Positions 1-8,389 of a DNA stretch of 64,000 nt are shown piece after piece. The notes beneath the pieces are model-generated. The model was not told the origin of the DNA. It ran no database searches and was given only the letters and a program-made list of their open reading frames with translations. The stretch comes from JAHZKN01 sp965250205 (GTDB lineage: Bacteria > Pseudomonadota > Alphaproteobacteria > Rhizobiales > Hyphomicrobiaceae), in NCBI GenBank assembly GCA_965250205.1, contig CBDFNK010000018.1, positions 62,001-126,000 on the forward strand, read 5' to 3'. How positions within the stretch are numbered: the stretch's first letter is position 1; every line of letters begins with the position of its first letter. Position numbers and translations under genes: made by a program.

Positions 1-131
1 GATCTCCATTGTCCTTCCGCATTATGCTTGCGTTGGATTGCTGCCAAATCGCGACCCGCAACCTCAACTCGCTTATCGAGGTGCCATTCAATCCAGCTTG
101 TAAAATCTTGATTGCTAGGTTCTTCAAACAT
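1..131 (-). CDS. Partial hypothetical protein, open at the left edge
   Basis: Reading leftward from an ATG, an open frame runs to the window edge without a stop and begins MFEEPSNQDFTSWIEWHLDK. The 43 visible residues are charged and look helical, with no motif I recognise. A purine-rich stretch (GAAGAAGGGG) lies somewhat far upstream of the ATG. It follows the excisionase-like gene on the same strand, so the two may belong to one neighbouring mobile element that lies outside the tRNA-Lys island. The function is unknown and the short length limits confidence. Confidence 0.4.
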   Translation of the reverse strand, partial: MFEEPSNQDFTSWIEWHLDKRVEVAGRDLAAIQRKHNAEGQWR

Positions 132-271
132 CTAGTTGCATACCCCTTCTTCAAGCGCAGTTTGACCACAAAAATTCGGCTTTCTTACGGCGATATGACA
201 CAAAGGGAAATTGAGGGCTGCGTGGGACAAAAACTGTTCCAATTCAACATCAGCTGCGGTAGCTCGCGCCG

Positions 272-514
272 TCAACAACCATGACCGCCACCCACAGGGC
301 GTACTGGTTCCTCAACGCTGCTATTGCCGCGCAGGCGGTCTTCTAGGAATTTCTGGATATCGGCACCGCGATAAAAGCAGCGCTTGCCAATCTTGCTGAA
401 GGGGATGCCACCGCCGCGCCAGCGGTCGCTTTCCATCGTGGCTTTACTACAGCCGCGCATCTCAGCGACTTCTTCTGAGGTGTACCAAGCTTCGTGATCA
501 ATCTTGAATGCCAT
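272..514 (-). CDS. Excisionase/AlpA-like helix-turn-helix protein
   Basis: This 80-residue protein has the compact winged-helix layout of excisionase/AlpA-type HTH proteins. It shows WYTSEEVAEMRGCSKATM (recognition-helix region, about residues 11-28), then a wing GIPFSKIGKRCFYRGADIQ followed by KFLEDRL. Family members bind DNA next to attachment sites or regulate integrase genes. It lies outside the 49-bp repeat that ends the tRNA-Lys element, so it probably belongs to another element integrated at the same tRNA. The Gly-rich C-terminal tail is not typical. The class is well supported, the exact role is inferred. Confidence 0.7.
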   Translation of the reverse strand: MAFKIDHEAWYTSEEVAEMRGCSKATMESDRWRGGGIPFSKIGKRCFYRGADIQKFLEDRLRGNSSVEEPVRPVGGGHGC

Positions 515-731
515 TGCTCATTCCATCTCATTGGCCAATTGGCCGTTGTTGATGGAAACACCCTGAGGCTGTTCGAAAATGGCCGCTGGGACAAATTCAG
601 TGGGGCGATTGTCCCAGTGAGCAACAGGCGCGAACGATGTTGAAAATCGTCCTACAATCGTCCTGCTGGAAATTCAAGGCGATGATGGCCTTCATCGAAA
701 ACGCCGTAAGAATATGATTTAAATAAAGAAT

Positions 732-780
732 GATTGGTGAGCCCGGATGGTCTCGAACCATCGACCCTCTGATTAAAAGT
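732..780. other. attL: duplicated 3' part of tRNA-Lys
   Basis: This 49-bp sequence is identical to the one overlapping the intact tRNA-Lys gene at the right end. It covers the CCA end, T arm, variable loop and the 3' side of the anticodon arm, then diverges. This is the usual product of tyrosine integrase insertion into a tRNA 3' end. The integrase gene starts 150 bp away. If a second element lies to the left, this site would also be its right junction. Confidence 0.92.
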
Positions 781-877
781 TTTAATCTGGGCTACTTTTT
801 ACTACGCAGTTTTTCGCTAATGCGTTGTTTTGCTTGCATATTTATTTTCAGAACCCCACCTTATTTCTCAAGATCAT

Positions 878-898
878 GTTCGCCATAGGTTCGCCATT
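878..898. other. Candidate integrase arm-binding site, left end
   Basis: Two direct copies of GTTCGCCAT are spaced 11 bp apart, between attL and the integrase start. The same tandem pair occurs inside the right end at 39661. Shared short direct repeats placed about 50-100 bp inside both att cores are typical of arm sites bound by the N-terminal domain of tyrosine integrases. Binding is not shown. Confidence 0.6.
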
Positions 899-930
899 CG
901 CGATTCCCAAGTCTTATTGCACAACGCCCG

Positions 931-2091
931 ATGACCAAATCTACGATTACAAAAATCACAGCCGCACGTGTTGGAAAACTTGAACCCAACGCAACGCTCA
1001 CCGATAGCGAACTGAAAGGCTTTGGTGTGCGCCGGCGGTTAGGCACGCCCGTCTATTTTCTACACACCCGTATCAAAGGCCGCTTACGGTGGGTGACTGT
1101 TGGCCGTCATGGGGCCCCTTGGACACCAACGACGGCCCGTCGTGAAGCTGGGCGTCTGCTTGGTCAGATCTATTCAGGGGCCGACCCTGTTGCTGACAAA
1201 GAAGCTCAGCGCAATGCCCAGACTTTTCGCGAAGCCTTTCAGCATTTCATGGCCGAGCACGGCCCAAAATTAAAACCAAGCACCTGTAAAGAATACCAAA
1301 GGATCTTTGATAAGTCCCTTGGTCCTGAGTTTGGCAAGCGAAAGCTTCAGGACATCAACCGATCTGATGTCACGTCTTTTCACATTCGCCACGCCAACAC
1401 ACCGCAAAAAGCCAACCGGTGTTTGAGCGTTTTGTCGAAATTCATGAACTGGTCCGAGTTGCATGGGCTTCGCGCCGAGCACACCAACCCCTGCCGCATG
1501 GTGGCACGATTTAAGGAAAATCGGCGTCAGCGATTTCTGTCGCGCGCTGAAGTACGTAAACTTGGCCAAATTCTTGATCAACTGGAGCGGGATGGCACCG
1601 TTAGTCTCTACATTGTCGCGGCCGTCCGGCTCTTGCTACTGACAGGTGCACGTTTGAATGAAATCCTGACGCTTGAATGGCGCTTCGTGGATTTGGAACG
1701 TGGACTTATCTTTCTGCCCGATAGCAAAACCGGTCAAAAGACGATCTTTTTGAACAAGAAGGCCGTTGGCGTTCTCCAGGGTCTGCCAAAACTTGACGAC
1801 AATCCTTATGTCATCGTTGGCAATGTTCCTTGCGGACACCTGATCAACCTACAAAAGCCATGGCGCCGCATTCGTAAATTTGCCGGTATTGAAGATGTGC
1901 GTTTACATGATCTGCGTCACTCGTTCGCGTCTTTTGCTGCACAGAGCGGGGCATCATTACCAATGATCGGGGCTCTTTTGGGTCATGCAAGTTCGCTCAC
2001 AACCGAACGCTACGCTCACTTGATCAAAGATCATGTCCAACAGCTCAACGAAGATGTTGGAACTCGTATCGGCGAAATGCTTTCGGAATGA
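931..2091 (+). CDS. P4-type tyrosine integrase
   Basis: This is a 386-residue site-specific recombinase for integration into and excision from tRNA-Lys. The N-terminal DUF4102-like arm-binding region is at about residues 5-90 and the core-binding SAM-like domain at about 97-185. The catalytic domain shows Arg241 (TGARLNEILTLEW), the HDLRH box with His326 and Arg329, His352 in LLGHAS and the nucleophile Tyr361 in TERYAHL, so all key residues are present. Length fits the family. It points inward from attL, the standard arrangement for tRNA-targeting islands. The start agrees with the expected domain start, though no strong ribosome binding site is visible. Confidence 0.93.
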   Translation: MTKSTITKITAARVGKLEPNATLTDSELKGFGVRRRLGTPVYFLHTRIKGRLRWVTVGRHGAPWTPTTARREAGRLLGQIYSGADPVADKEAQRNAQTFREAFQHFMAEHGPKLKPSTCKEYQRIFDKSLGPEFGKRKLQDINRSDVTSFHIRHANTPQKANRCLSVLSKFMNWSELHGLRAEHTNPCRMVARFKENRRQRFLSRAEVRKLGQILDQLERDGTVSLYIVAAVRLLLLTGARLNEILTLEWRFVDLERGLIFLPDSKTGQKTIFLNKKAVGVLQGLPKLDDNPYVIVGNVPCGHLINLQKPWRRIRKFAGIEDVRLHDLRHSFASFAAQSGASLPMIGALLGHASSLTTERYAHLIKDHVQQLNEDVGTRIGEMLSE

Positions 2092-2144
2092 GGCACGCGC
2101 CGTCTGAAATGCGAACGGCACATGCCCAATGGTATATGTCAACA

Positions 2145-2339
2145 TCATGCAAGTGACGGCCTGTTATGTGCGCGACGCATATGTCGGGCGCGCAATATTG
2201 CTTCTACGCTTGCGTAAGCGGCGCGCCATTTCGGACTAAACGGTTCAGCCTGCGATAGTTCTTTGTTCAATCGATTAAAGATCGCGTTGAGTTCGCTGTC
2301 AGATCGAAACATGAGATCTTGCGGTTGTAGTGTTTGCAT
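2145..2339 (-). CDS. Small conserved-looking hypothetical protein
   Basis: This 64-residue protein begins MQTLQPQDLMFRSDSELN. The chosen ATG has a strong AGGAGGA ribosome binding site a few bases upstream, which decides against a longer start 33 bases earlier. The composition is helical and charged, ending in an Arg-rich tail (RARHMRRAHNRP). It has no catalytic motif. It lies convergent with the integrase and may be a small regulator of the element, but this is only a guess from position. Confidence 0.5.
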   Translation of the reverse strand: MQTLQPQDLMFRSDSELNAIFNRLNKELSQAEPFSPKWRAAYASVEAILRARHMRRAHNRPSLA

Positions 2340-2555
2340 AAGTTCCTCCTTTGATTTCTGAGACCCAAACAATTCAGGCCTTTCTTAATCCAGCAACCAT
2401 GCCCACGGAAAGGCCCTGGTGTTTGGGAGGAGGAATGAGGTAGGGGCACCTAGTGCAAAGCGAATGCCCAGGCAACCGATCCATGTCTATCAGTCATAGA
2501 AATCTAAATTTGACTCAAAGCCACCCAAAACAATGGATTTTTGCTCACCATATCA

Positions 2556-2566
2556 ATGGTTACCAT
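2556..2566. promoter_or_regulatory. Perfect palindrome upstream of nucleotidyltransferase
   Basis: ATGGTTACCAT is a perfect odd palindrome 41 bp upstream of the nucleotidyltransferase start, and a related GTGGTAAC lies closer to the gene. The position suits an operator, but no repressor is assigned and a chance palindrome is possible. Confidence 0.3.
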
Positions 2567-2607
2567 TTTGAGTGGCCTTTTTATGCTTAATGTGGTAACG
2601 TCTGCCT

Positions 2608-3570
2608 ATGCCGCTCACCAATGAACAAACCCGTCAATTCATAGACGTCGCCCAAGTCTTCTCAGGCTACCGCTCAGCGGTGCGTGAACGCCGCCTGGGC
2701 TATCGCTATGCCATGCGTTGGCGAACCATCAAGGGCAAGGCGTATCTCTATTGCGGTCAAAAGTCGTTGGGTGTGCGGGATGCCAACACTGAGAAACAAT
2801 TCAACGACTACACCAAACGCCGTGCAACACTTGATGACCGCATCGCATCTACAAAAGCGCGTCTTGATGAGATGGCACCGGTCAATCGCGCCCTGCGTCT
2901 TGGCCGTGTTCCCAAGCTGCCAGCCCGCGTGTTGCGTGCTCTATATGATGAGGGTGCTTTTGATCAGGGACTCATGGTCATCGGCACACATGCTCTTTTT
3001 GCCTATGAGGCAGCAGCTGGTGAATTTTTCCAAGCTGACATGCTTGCGACCACTGACCTTGATCTGTGTTGGGATGCCAATGAGCGGTTATCGTTACTCA
3101 ATGAGTATGGCGATGCGCTGTCAGTGCTTTCAGTGTTGCAACGTGTTGACCGCTCATTTGAGGCAGGTGCCAACTATGGTCTTAGCGCAACCAATAGAGA
3201 TAACTTCATCGTTGAGATGATCGCACCGCTTGAAGCAGCCTTTAGACCCGCGACCGACGTCGAAGGTGATTTGCCTGCCAACCCAATACCTGAGACTGAA
3301 GCACTACTATCTAAGCCACCTTATGCTGTCACCGCAATTGGTGAGGACGGCTTGCCGGTTGATATTCTGGCGCCTCAACCTGACCTCTTTGTTGCACATA
3401 AACGCACCATATCAGCAGTAAATAGCGGCAGACCAGCCGCCCAGCGCCGCCGTGATGCCGCGCAAGCAGATGCCGTTGCGGCATTGGTGCCAGCGCTTAA
3501 AGCGGCAATGAAGGCCTACCATGATCCTGATGCAGCAGCGCACTTTGGGAAAGAGGACAGCGACGACTGA
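2608..3570 (+). CDS. Nucleotidyltransferase-fold protein (NTP_transf_8 type)
   Basis: This 320-residue protein shows the pattern of the NTP_transf_8 nucleotidyltransferase family. It has VIGTHALFAYE (about 124-134) followed by ATTDLDL, where Asp150 and Asp152 supply the metal-binding DxD pair, and a later DLFVAHKR segment. The N-terminal 100 residues are helical and basic. Such proteins in mobile elements are often toxin- or defence-associated nucleotidyltransferases, but the substrate is unknown here. It stands alone with a palindrome in its upstream region and no adjacent antitoxin-like gene. The fold is well supported, the role is not. Confidence 0.75.
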   Translation: MPLTNEQTRQFIDVAQVFSGYRSAVRERRLGYRYAMRWRTIKGKAYLYCGQKSLGVRDANTEKQFNDYTKRRATLDDRIASTKARLDEMAPVNRALRLGRVPKLPARVLRALYDEGAFDQGLMVIGTHALFAYEAAAGEFFQADMLATTDLDLCWDANERLSLLNEYGDALSVLSVLQRVDRSFEAGANYGLSATNRDNFIVEMIAPLEAAFRPATDVEGDLPANPIPETEALLSKPPYAVTAIGEDGLPVDILAPQPDLFVAHKRTISAVNSGRPAAQRRRDAAQADAVAALVPALKAAMKAYHDPDAAAHFGKEDSDD

Positions 3571-3943
3571 CACACGCCGCCAAAAACAAAACCCGTGAAA
3601 TCAAGTCGAGCCTTTTACATTTTAAGCAGCTATCGGCCGGTCTGCATGCCCATTTGGGGGCAGGCGTCACCACATCAACTCCCTCTGGGAGTGATAATAT
3701 ATCTTATGGAAATTAAATTGATCTAGGGTCCATTGATCGCCCGAAATCAGGTATAGTTCTTCAATTGTTAGACAGGCGAAAAGAGCCATAGCAATAAATC
3801 GCTGGCGCGATAGAAGGCTGCGGGTTTTTGGGTTTTTTTCTAGTGCCAGAGTGGGATGAGAAGCGGGGGGCGGTAACGGAATGGGAACGACGTTATCTTG
3901 AGGATTGAGGTTCCAGCCATCCCACCTAAGACAGGAGTTCCTC
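3571..3943. other. Intergenic region, no gene recognised
   Basis: An open frame on the minus strand here has low-complexity, unlikely protein sequence and no ribosome binding site. I see no RNA gene or convincing inverted repeat. The right part may include the edge of the IS91-type remnant that follows. Confidence 0.4.
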
Positions 3944-4730
3944 ATGACAACAGAGTCCACCCCACCGCTGCGCAAGCGCATGATCGAGAACATGAAGGCG
4001 CGCAGGCTCGGTCCGCACTCACAACGCAACTACATCGGCAGTTGCAAACGGTTCACCGCCTACCTCAAGCGTTCACCAGATACGGCAACGGCTGACGATG
4101 TGCATTTGTGCCAGCTGCATCTGATCGAGAGCGGTGCCAGCATCCCCAAACGCAACCGTATCATGACCGGCGTCAAGTTCCTGTTGCGCGTGAATCTGAG
4201 GCGGCATGATCTGGCAGCCGAGATTTATCTCATCAAGGAGCCGCAGAAGATACTTGTTGTTATGAACCCTGACGAAGTGATGCACCTTCTCGCAATGGCA
4301 AAGTGCCTGCAGGTGCGGGCGATGTTCTCCATTACCTACAGCTGCGGGCTGCGCACCGGAGAGAGATCGTTAAACTCAAGGCCGGCGACATAGACAGCGC
4401 GCAAAACATCATTCGTGTCGTGTAGGCGAAGGGGCTTAAGGACTGCCACGTAATGCTGCCGCCGGACGTATTGGAACTGCTGCGGCAATGGTGGAAGGAG
4501 CGGACAACGCACTTTGACGCCAGTGTAGCGCCGGAACAGTGCTACTTGTTTCCCGGACGCGGTTCACGCAAGCCGCTTTCGACGCGACAGTTCGCACGCG
4601 TATTCCAGGAGACGGTCACGTCGCATTCACTCAGGTACAGCTTTGCAAAGCATCTGCTGGAGCGCGGCGTTGGTATTTAGATTATTCAAGCGCTGCTCGG
4701 ACACGACAAGCTTGAGACGACGGCCCGTTA
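3944..4730 (+). pseudogene. Decayed IS91-associated tyrosine recombinase
   Basis: The frame starts at an ATG preceded by ACAGGAG and matches the tyrosine recombinase found with IS91-type elements. Visible pieces are LRKRMIENMKARRLGPHSQR, RFTAYLKRSPDTATADDV, a CGLRTGER Arg box, LFPGRGSRKPLSTRQFARVF, HSLRYSFAKHLLERGVGI and IIQALLGHDKLETTAR. The frame is lost just after the Arg box, about 10 residues before the HSLRYS box appear missing, and in-frame stops follow VGI and TTAR where the catalytic Tyr would come. No adjacent Y2 transposase is seen. It is a dead remnant marking an earlier insertion. Confidence 0.8.
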
Positions 4731-5005
4731 GCGTCGTTCAGACCTGCCTAATTGGTTGATTGTCGAAGTCTCTCGCAAGTTACAACTATTTGCCAGGTAT
4801 TTGAAAAACTCAAATGGATGGCACCAAGTGAGCGTATTAACATCCTAAATTTTTCTACGCTGATAAGAAACTTCGATCCTCACCAAAACCTTTTACGACG
4901 CTGATCTAAAAGATTGCCCGTAAGCAACGTGCTGGAATATTGATGTAACAGGATGTCCACAATCTAGTTAAGATGATAGTCGGTTCCAAGGATTTGAGGG
5001 CCGAG

Positions 5006-6214
5006 TTAAATTTCTGGAGCACCATCCTCATCATCGCTTGGTGTTTCAGCAAGTGGTGAAATTGCGCGATCGGGGTAGACGGCTGCTTGAACTCCGGCTT
5101 GAACGGGGAACACGGCAGACGGCGTCGGTTGTTGGCCAGGGTACACCACCTGCTGAGGTGGGAAGACGGCGGTTTGATGAGGCGCTTCGACGGGAAATAC
5201 TGCCGCTGGGTTACCCTGCTGACCTGGGTAGACGGCTGCTTGAGCTCCAGCTTGAACGGGGAACACGGCAGACGGCGTCGGTTGTTGGCCAGGGTACACC
5301 ACCTGCTGAGGTGGGAAGACGGCGGTTTGATGAGGCGCTTCGACGGGAAATACTGCCGCTGGGTTACCCTGCTGACCTGGGTAGACGGCTGCTTGAGCTC
5401 CAGCTTGAACGGGGAACACGGCAGACGGCGTCGGTTGTTGGCCAGGGTACACCACCTGCTGAGGTGGGAAGACGGCGGTTTGATGAGGCGCTTCGACGGG
5501 AAATACTGCCGCTGGGTTACCCTGCTGACCTGGGTAGACGGCTGCTTGAGCTCCAGCTTGAACGGGGAACACGGCAGACGGCGTCGGTTGTTGGCCAGGG
5601 TACACCACCTGCTGAGGTGGGAAGACGGCGGTTTGATGAGGCGCTTCGACGGGAAATACTGCCGCTGGGTTACCCTGCTGACCTGGGTAGACGGCTGCTT
5701 GAGCTCCAGCTTGAACGGGGAACACGGCAGACGGCGTCGGTTGTTGGCCAGGGTACACCACCTGCTGAGGTGGGAAGACGGCGGTTTGATGAGGCGCTTC
5801 GACGGGAAATACTGCCGCGGGGTTACCCTGCTGACCTGGGTAGACGGCTGCTTGAGCTCCAGCTTGAACGGGGAACACGGCAGACGGCGTCGGTTGTTGG
5901 CCAGGGTACACCACCTGCTGAGGTGGGAAGACGGCGGTTTGATGAGGCGCTTCGACGGGAAATACTGCCGCTGGGTTACCCTGCTGACCTGGGTAGACGG
6001 CTGCTTGCAAGCGGCTGGCATTGGCGTCATTGCTAGGGTTCCCTGCACCAAATTGTCTGCTTATCGTACCCGGCAACAGGCCGTGGAAACTATCCCAATC
6101 AACCAACACAGCGGAATACTCGTCTTCCGCTGAGGACTTAAAGTCCGCCGCCAGAATTTCACCCGTATCACTATCAATTCTCAACCGCAAAGTTTTCACA
6201 TTACGCTCTGTCAT
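5006..6214 (-). CDS. Repeat-containing candidate multi-core RiPP precursor
   Basis: The 402-residue protein has a 70-residue leader-like N-terminus (MTERNVKTLRLRIDSDTGEI onward, rich in acidic residues), six 51-residue repeats at 71-376 and a 26-residue acidic tail. Each repeat has five [AV]V[YF]P motifs: AVYPGQQ, AVFPVEAP, AVFPPQQ, VVYPGQQ and AVFPVQAG. It has no Cys, no Sec signal and little predicted globular content. AAGGAG lies 7 nt before the ATG and overlaps the stop of the upstream radical SAM gene, which supports translational linkage and decides the start and strand. Frames on both strands stay open because the repeats lack stops. I infer it is the substrate of the radical SAM enzyme, with its Tyr residues possible tyrosinase targets. 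A secreted structural or adhesive protein is an alternative. Confidence 0.75.
   Translation of the reverse strand: MTERNVKTLRLRIDSDTGEILAADFKSSAEDEYSAVLVDWDSFHGLLPGTISRQFGAGNPSNDANASRLQAAVYPGQQGNPAAVFPVEAPHQTAVFPPQQVVYPGQQPTPSAVFPVQAGAQAAVYPGQQGNPAAVFPVEAPHQTAVFPPQQVVYPGQQPTPSAVFPVQAGAQAAVYPGQQGNPAAVFPVEAPHQTAVFPPQQVVYPGQQPTPSAVFPVQAGAQAAVYPGQQGNPAAVFPVEAPHQTAVFPPQQVVYPGQQPTPSAVFPVQAGAQAAVYPGQQGNPAAVFPVEAPHQTAVFPPQQVVYPGQQPTPSAVFPVQAGAQAAVYPGQQGNPAAVFPVEAPHQTAVFPPQQVVYPGQQPTPSAVFPVQAGVQAAVYPDRAISPLAETPSDDEDGAPEI
5087..6004. repeat. Six near-identical 153-bp tandem repeats
   Basis: There are six in-frame copies of a 153-bp unit with only a few base changes, such as one near 5818 and a few in the copy nearest 5087. 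Such high identity points to recent expansion or gene conversion. The unit length is a multiple of three, so copy-number change keeps the frame. Short-read assembly may have set the copy number wrongly. Confidence 0.95.
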
Positions 6215-6225
6215 ATCACTACTCC

Positions 6226-8274
6226 TTACGCTGTCACTCGTTGATCTTTAAACACTTTGTGGTTCTGCGCGTATCTAGGAGTACTTGACGTCCGCTCTGC
6301 TCCAGAATGCAATGCTAGAGACAGATATAGGCCATCGACCAATATCAAGAACTTGCAGTCAACCAAAAACGATAAAAACTTCTTCAATTTTTCCCGTTCA
6401 AAGGTTCGCCCTGGAATTTCTGCAGATAAATACTCCAAAATTCTGTCCAAACTTGATGCCTTGTAAAGGTATTTATATACTCGACTTTGAATTGCATTGA
6501 GCCGCAACTGATGGCGCGTTTTATTAAACCTTCTATCAAATATTTTAGTCTCTCCTTTGCCCACCTCTGTCATCCAAAGTGTGCCGACACTCCAATTTCG
6601 CCTCCAAATATCAACGAACTCATCCATGCCATTGATCAACTTCATCATTTTTATGGATGGTTTATCCTTTGCTTCATAATCAAAAAAATAACAAAGGTTT
6701 GAGGTGTCTTCTTCAAGAAAAGGGTAAATATATTGATAGACGTCTTGTGGTCTGACATTATGAAACCCCAACTTATGAGCATCAATATAATTCGGACTGA
6801 ATCGATCTAGTCTAATTCTAGAAATTCCAATAGGAGGCTCAAGATGCGTCAAGAATTGAAAGATATCGAGCTGCCGTGAATACTCGCTTTCCTCTTCACC
6901 TGGAAAACCATAAAGAACGTTCCACGACACTTGAATGCCGTATTGCCTTGCATTTCTAAGAAATGAAATATTCTGTGACGCTGTTACGCCCTTCCTCATC
7001 AACCTCAAGATGGGTGTTGACAGACTCTCAATACCGGGCTGTACACTCTTGATGCCCGCCTCTGATAGTTCTCTTATTTGCTGCTCAGTCAAATTGGATT
7101 TAACTTCAAAAAAACAAGATATTGGCAAGCGTCGCTTTTTTATGTTCGGAATAAAGTCTGAAAATGCGCGATGATCCAGGATATTATCCGAAAAGGAAAA
7201 ATTAGAAATGCCGTACTTATTAAAGTGCTCCTCCAACTCATCTGCAACCTTCTGGGGCGATTTTCGCCTGAACTTCATATTTTCTCCATTCAACCCACAG
7301 AAAGTACAATGATTTTTCTCTCCCCACCAACACCCTCGGGAACCCTCCATTTGGATCCACGATGTCACACTACTACCCAGCGAACTTTTGTGAATTTGTT
7401 CAAAATAATCATCAAAATTTGGAATAGGAGTGGAATCCAAATCAATAGGATGCTCATTACTACAATTATGAATTAACCTTCCATCTTCGCTGCGCCAAAC
7501 GATTCCTTGAACACCTGTAAAATCAATATTCAAAAGCAACGCATTCAAAACGCCTATTAATGCAATCTCTCCTTCACCGGTACACACAAGGTCCAAGAAT
7601 GGGAAGTGCGATGCCAGCGCCACGCCCATGTCGGATTCACAATTGGCTCCACCCATCGCAATAACAAGTTCAGGGAACCTATCTTTTAGTATGCAGGCCA
7701 AAGCCAATGAAGCTAAATTTTGCTCGAATGTAGAAGTAAAACAGACAATCCTATACTGGCTCCAATCCACGCGATCTAGGCACAGTGAAATATATTGTGG
7801 GATCACATCTCGCATGCCAGAAATTGTGGATATTGACTTTTGCGATAGTGCAGATTCTAGGAAGTCACGGATATAGGCAGTGGCGTTGTTCGAACCTCTA
7901 CCGTAAAGCCATTGCGAGAAAACCCAATCTCCTGCCAATAGAGAATATGGTATGTTGTCATTGGGATTGTTGGAACTTGAACCGCTAACGCTGTCATAAG
8001 CGTTTTTTCCTATTATTTCGGCGAATAGCAAGTTCAGATAAGCGATGTCGCATTTAAATCCAGATTCTAGCGCGATCGATTTTAGCAAACTAATGCCAAG
8101 GGCCGGTCGATCAATAGCGCTAAACGGCATATTTATGAAAAGTGCGCGGTTCTTGCTCGGCTTGCAGTACGGTTTAATGAGCATGTTTTTATGCATAGTC
8201 ACATGACTTCGAAAGTACGGTGCAACTAAAAATGTTTCAACGAAGTTTTTTGGCCAAAAAACAGTCAAAACCAA
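6226..8274 (-). CDS. B12-dependent radical SAM RiPP maturation protein
   Basis: The protein has an N-terminal cobalamin-binding-like domain (RALFINMPFSAIDRPALGIS; later CTGEGEIALIGVLNALL) and a radical SAM domain. The [4Fe-4S] cluster motif is GCWWGEKNHCTFCG (Cys315, Cys323, Cys326), the CX7CX2C spacing typical of RiPP maturation radical SAM protein 1 (TIGR03975-like). YGFPGEEESEY follows in the barrel. Family members are thought to modify ribosomal peptides, some as C-methyltransferases. Its gene ends 11 bp before the repeat protein. The first in-frame start is a TTG with GGAG upstream; an ATG at 8196 gives a start closer to the family N-terminus. Substrate assignment is inference. Confidence 0.88.
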   Translation of the reverse strand: MVLTVFWPKNFVETFLVAPYFRSHVTMHKNMLIKPYCKPSKNRALFINMPFSAIDRPALGISLLKSIALESGFKCDIAYLNLLFAEIIGKNAYDSVSGSSSNNPNDNIPYSLLAGDWVFSQWLYGRGSNNATAYIRDFLESALSQKSISTISGMRDVIPQYISLCLDRVDWSQYRIVCFTSTFEQNLASLALACILKDRFPELVIAMGGANCESDMGVALASHFPFLDLVCTGEGEIALIGVLNALLLNIDFTGVQGIVWRSEDGRLIHNCSNEHPIDLDSTPIPNFDDYFEQIHKSSLGSSVTSWIQMEGSRGCWWGEKNHCTFCGLNGENMKFRRKSPQKVADELEEHFNKYGISNFSFSDNILDHRAFSDFIPNIKKRRLPISCFFEVKSNLTEQQIRELSEAGIKSVQPGIESLSTPILRLMRKGVTASQNISFLRNARQYGIQVSWNVLYGFPGEEESEYSRQLDIFQFLTHLEPPIGISRIRLDRFSPNYIDAHKLGFHNVRPQDVYQYIYPFLEEDTSNLCYFFDYEAKDKPSIKMMKLINGMDEFVDIWRRNWSVGTLWMTEVGKGETKIFDRRFNKTRHQLRLNAIQSRVYKYLYKASSLDRILEYLSAEIPGRTFEREKLKKFLSFLVDCKFLILVDGLYLSLALHSGAERTSSTPRYAQNHKVFKDQRVTA

Positions 8275-8389
8275 AAAAAAGTTACTCCAATGCTTATAAA
8301 CTTATCAAGCAAGGCTCCGTCTCGTACTGCCGCTTCATTATTCGATGCTTTAGATTGAATGCAACTAACAACTGCGCGGTAAGGTGCTT

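Noticed and set aside
3667..4029. Minus-strand open frame
   Set aside because: No ribosome site, unlikely composition, and it overlaps the recombinase remnant, which has clear homology.
5087..6004. CRISPR-like array
   Set aside because: The repeats are 153 bp, contiguous and in frame, with no unique spacers and no cas genes.
4906..6133. Long open frames on both strands across the repeat array
   Set aside because: The 153-bp unit lacks stops in several frames, so all copies keep them open. Only the minus frame from 6214 has a ribosome binding site, a leader and a link to the radical SAM gene.
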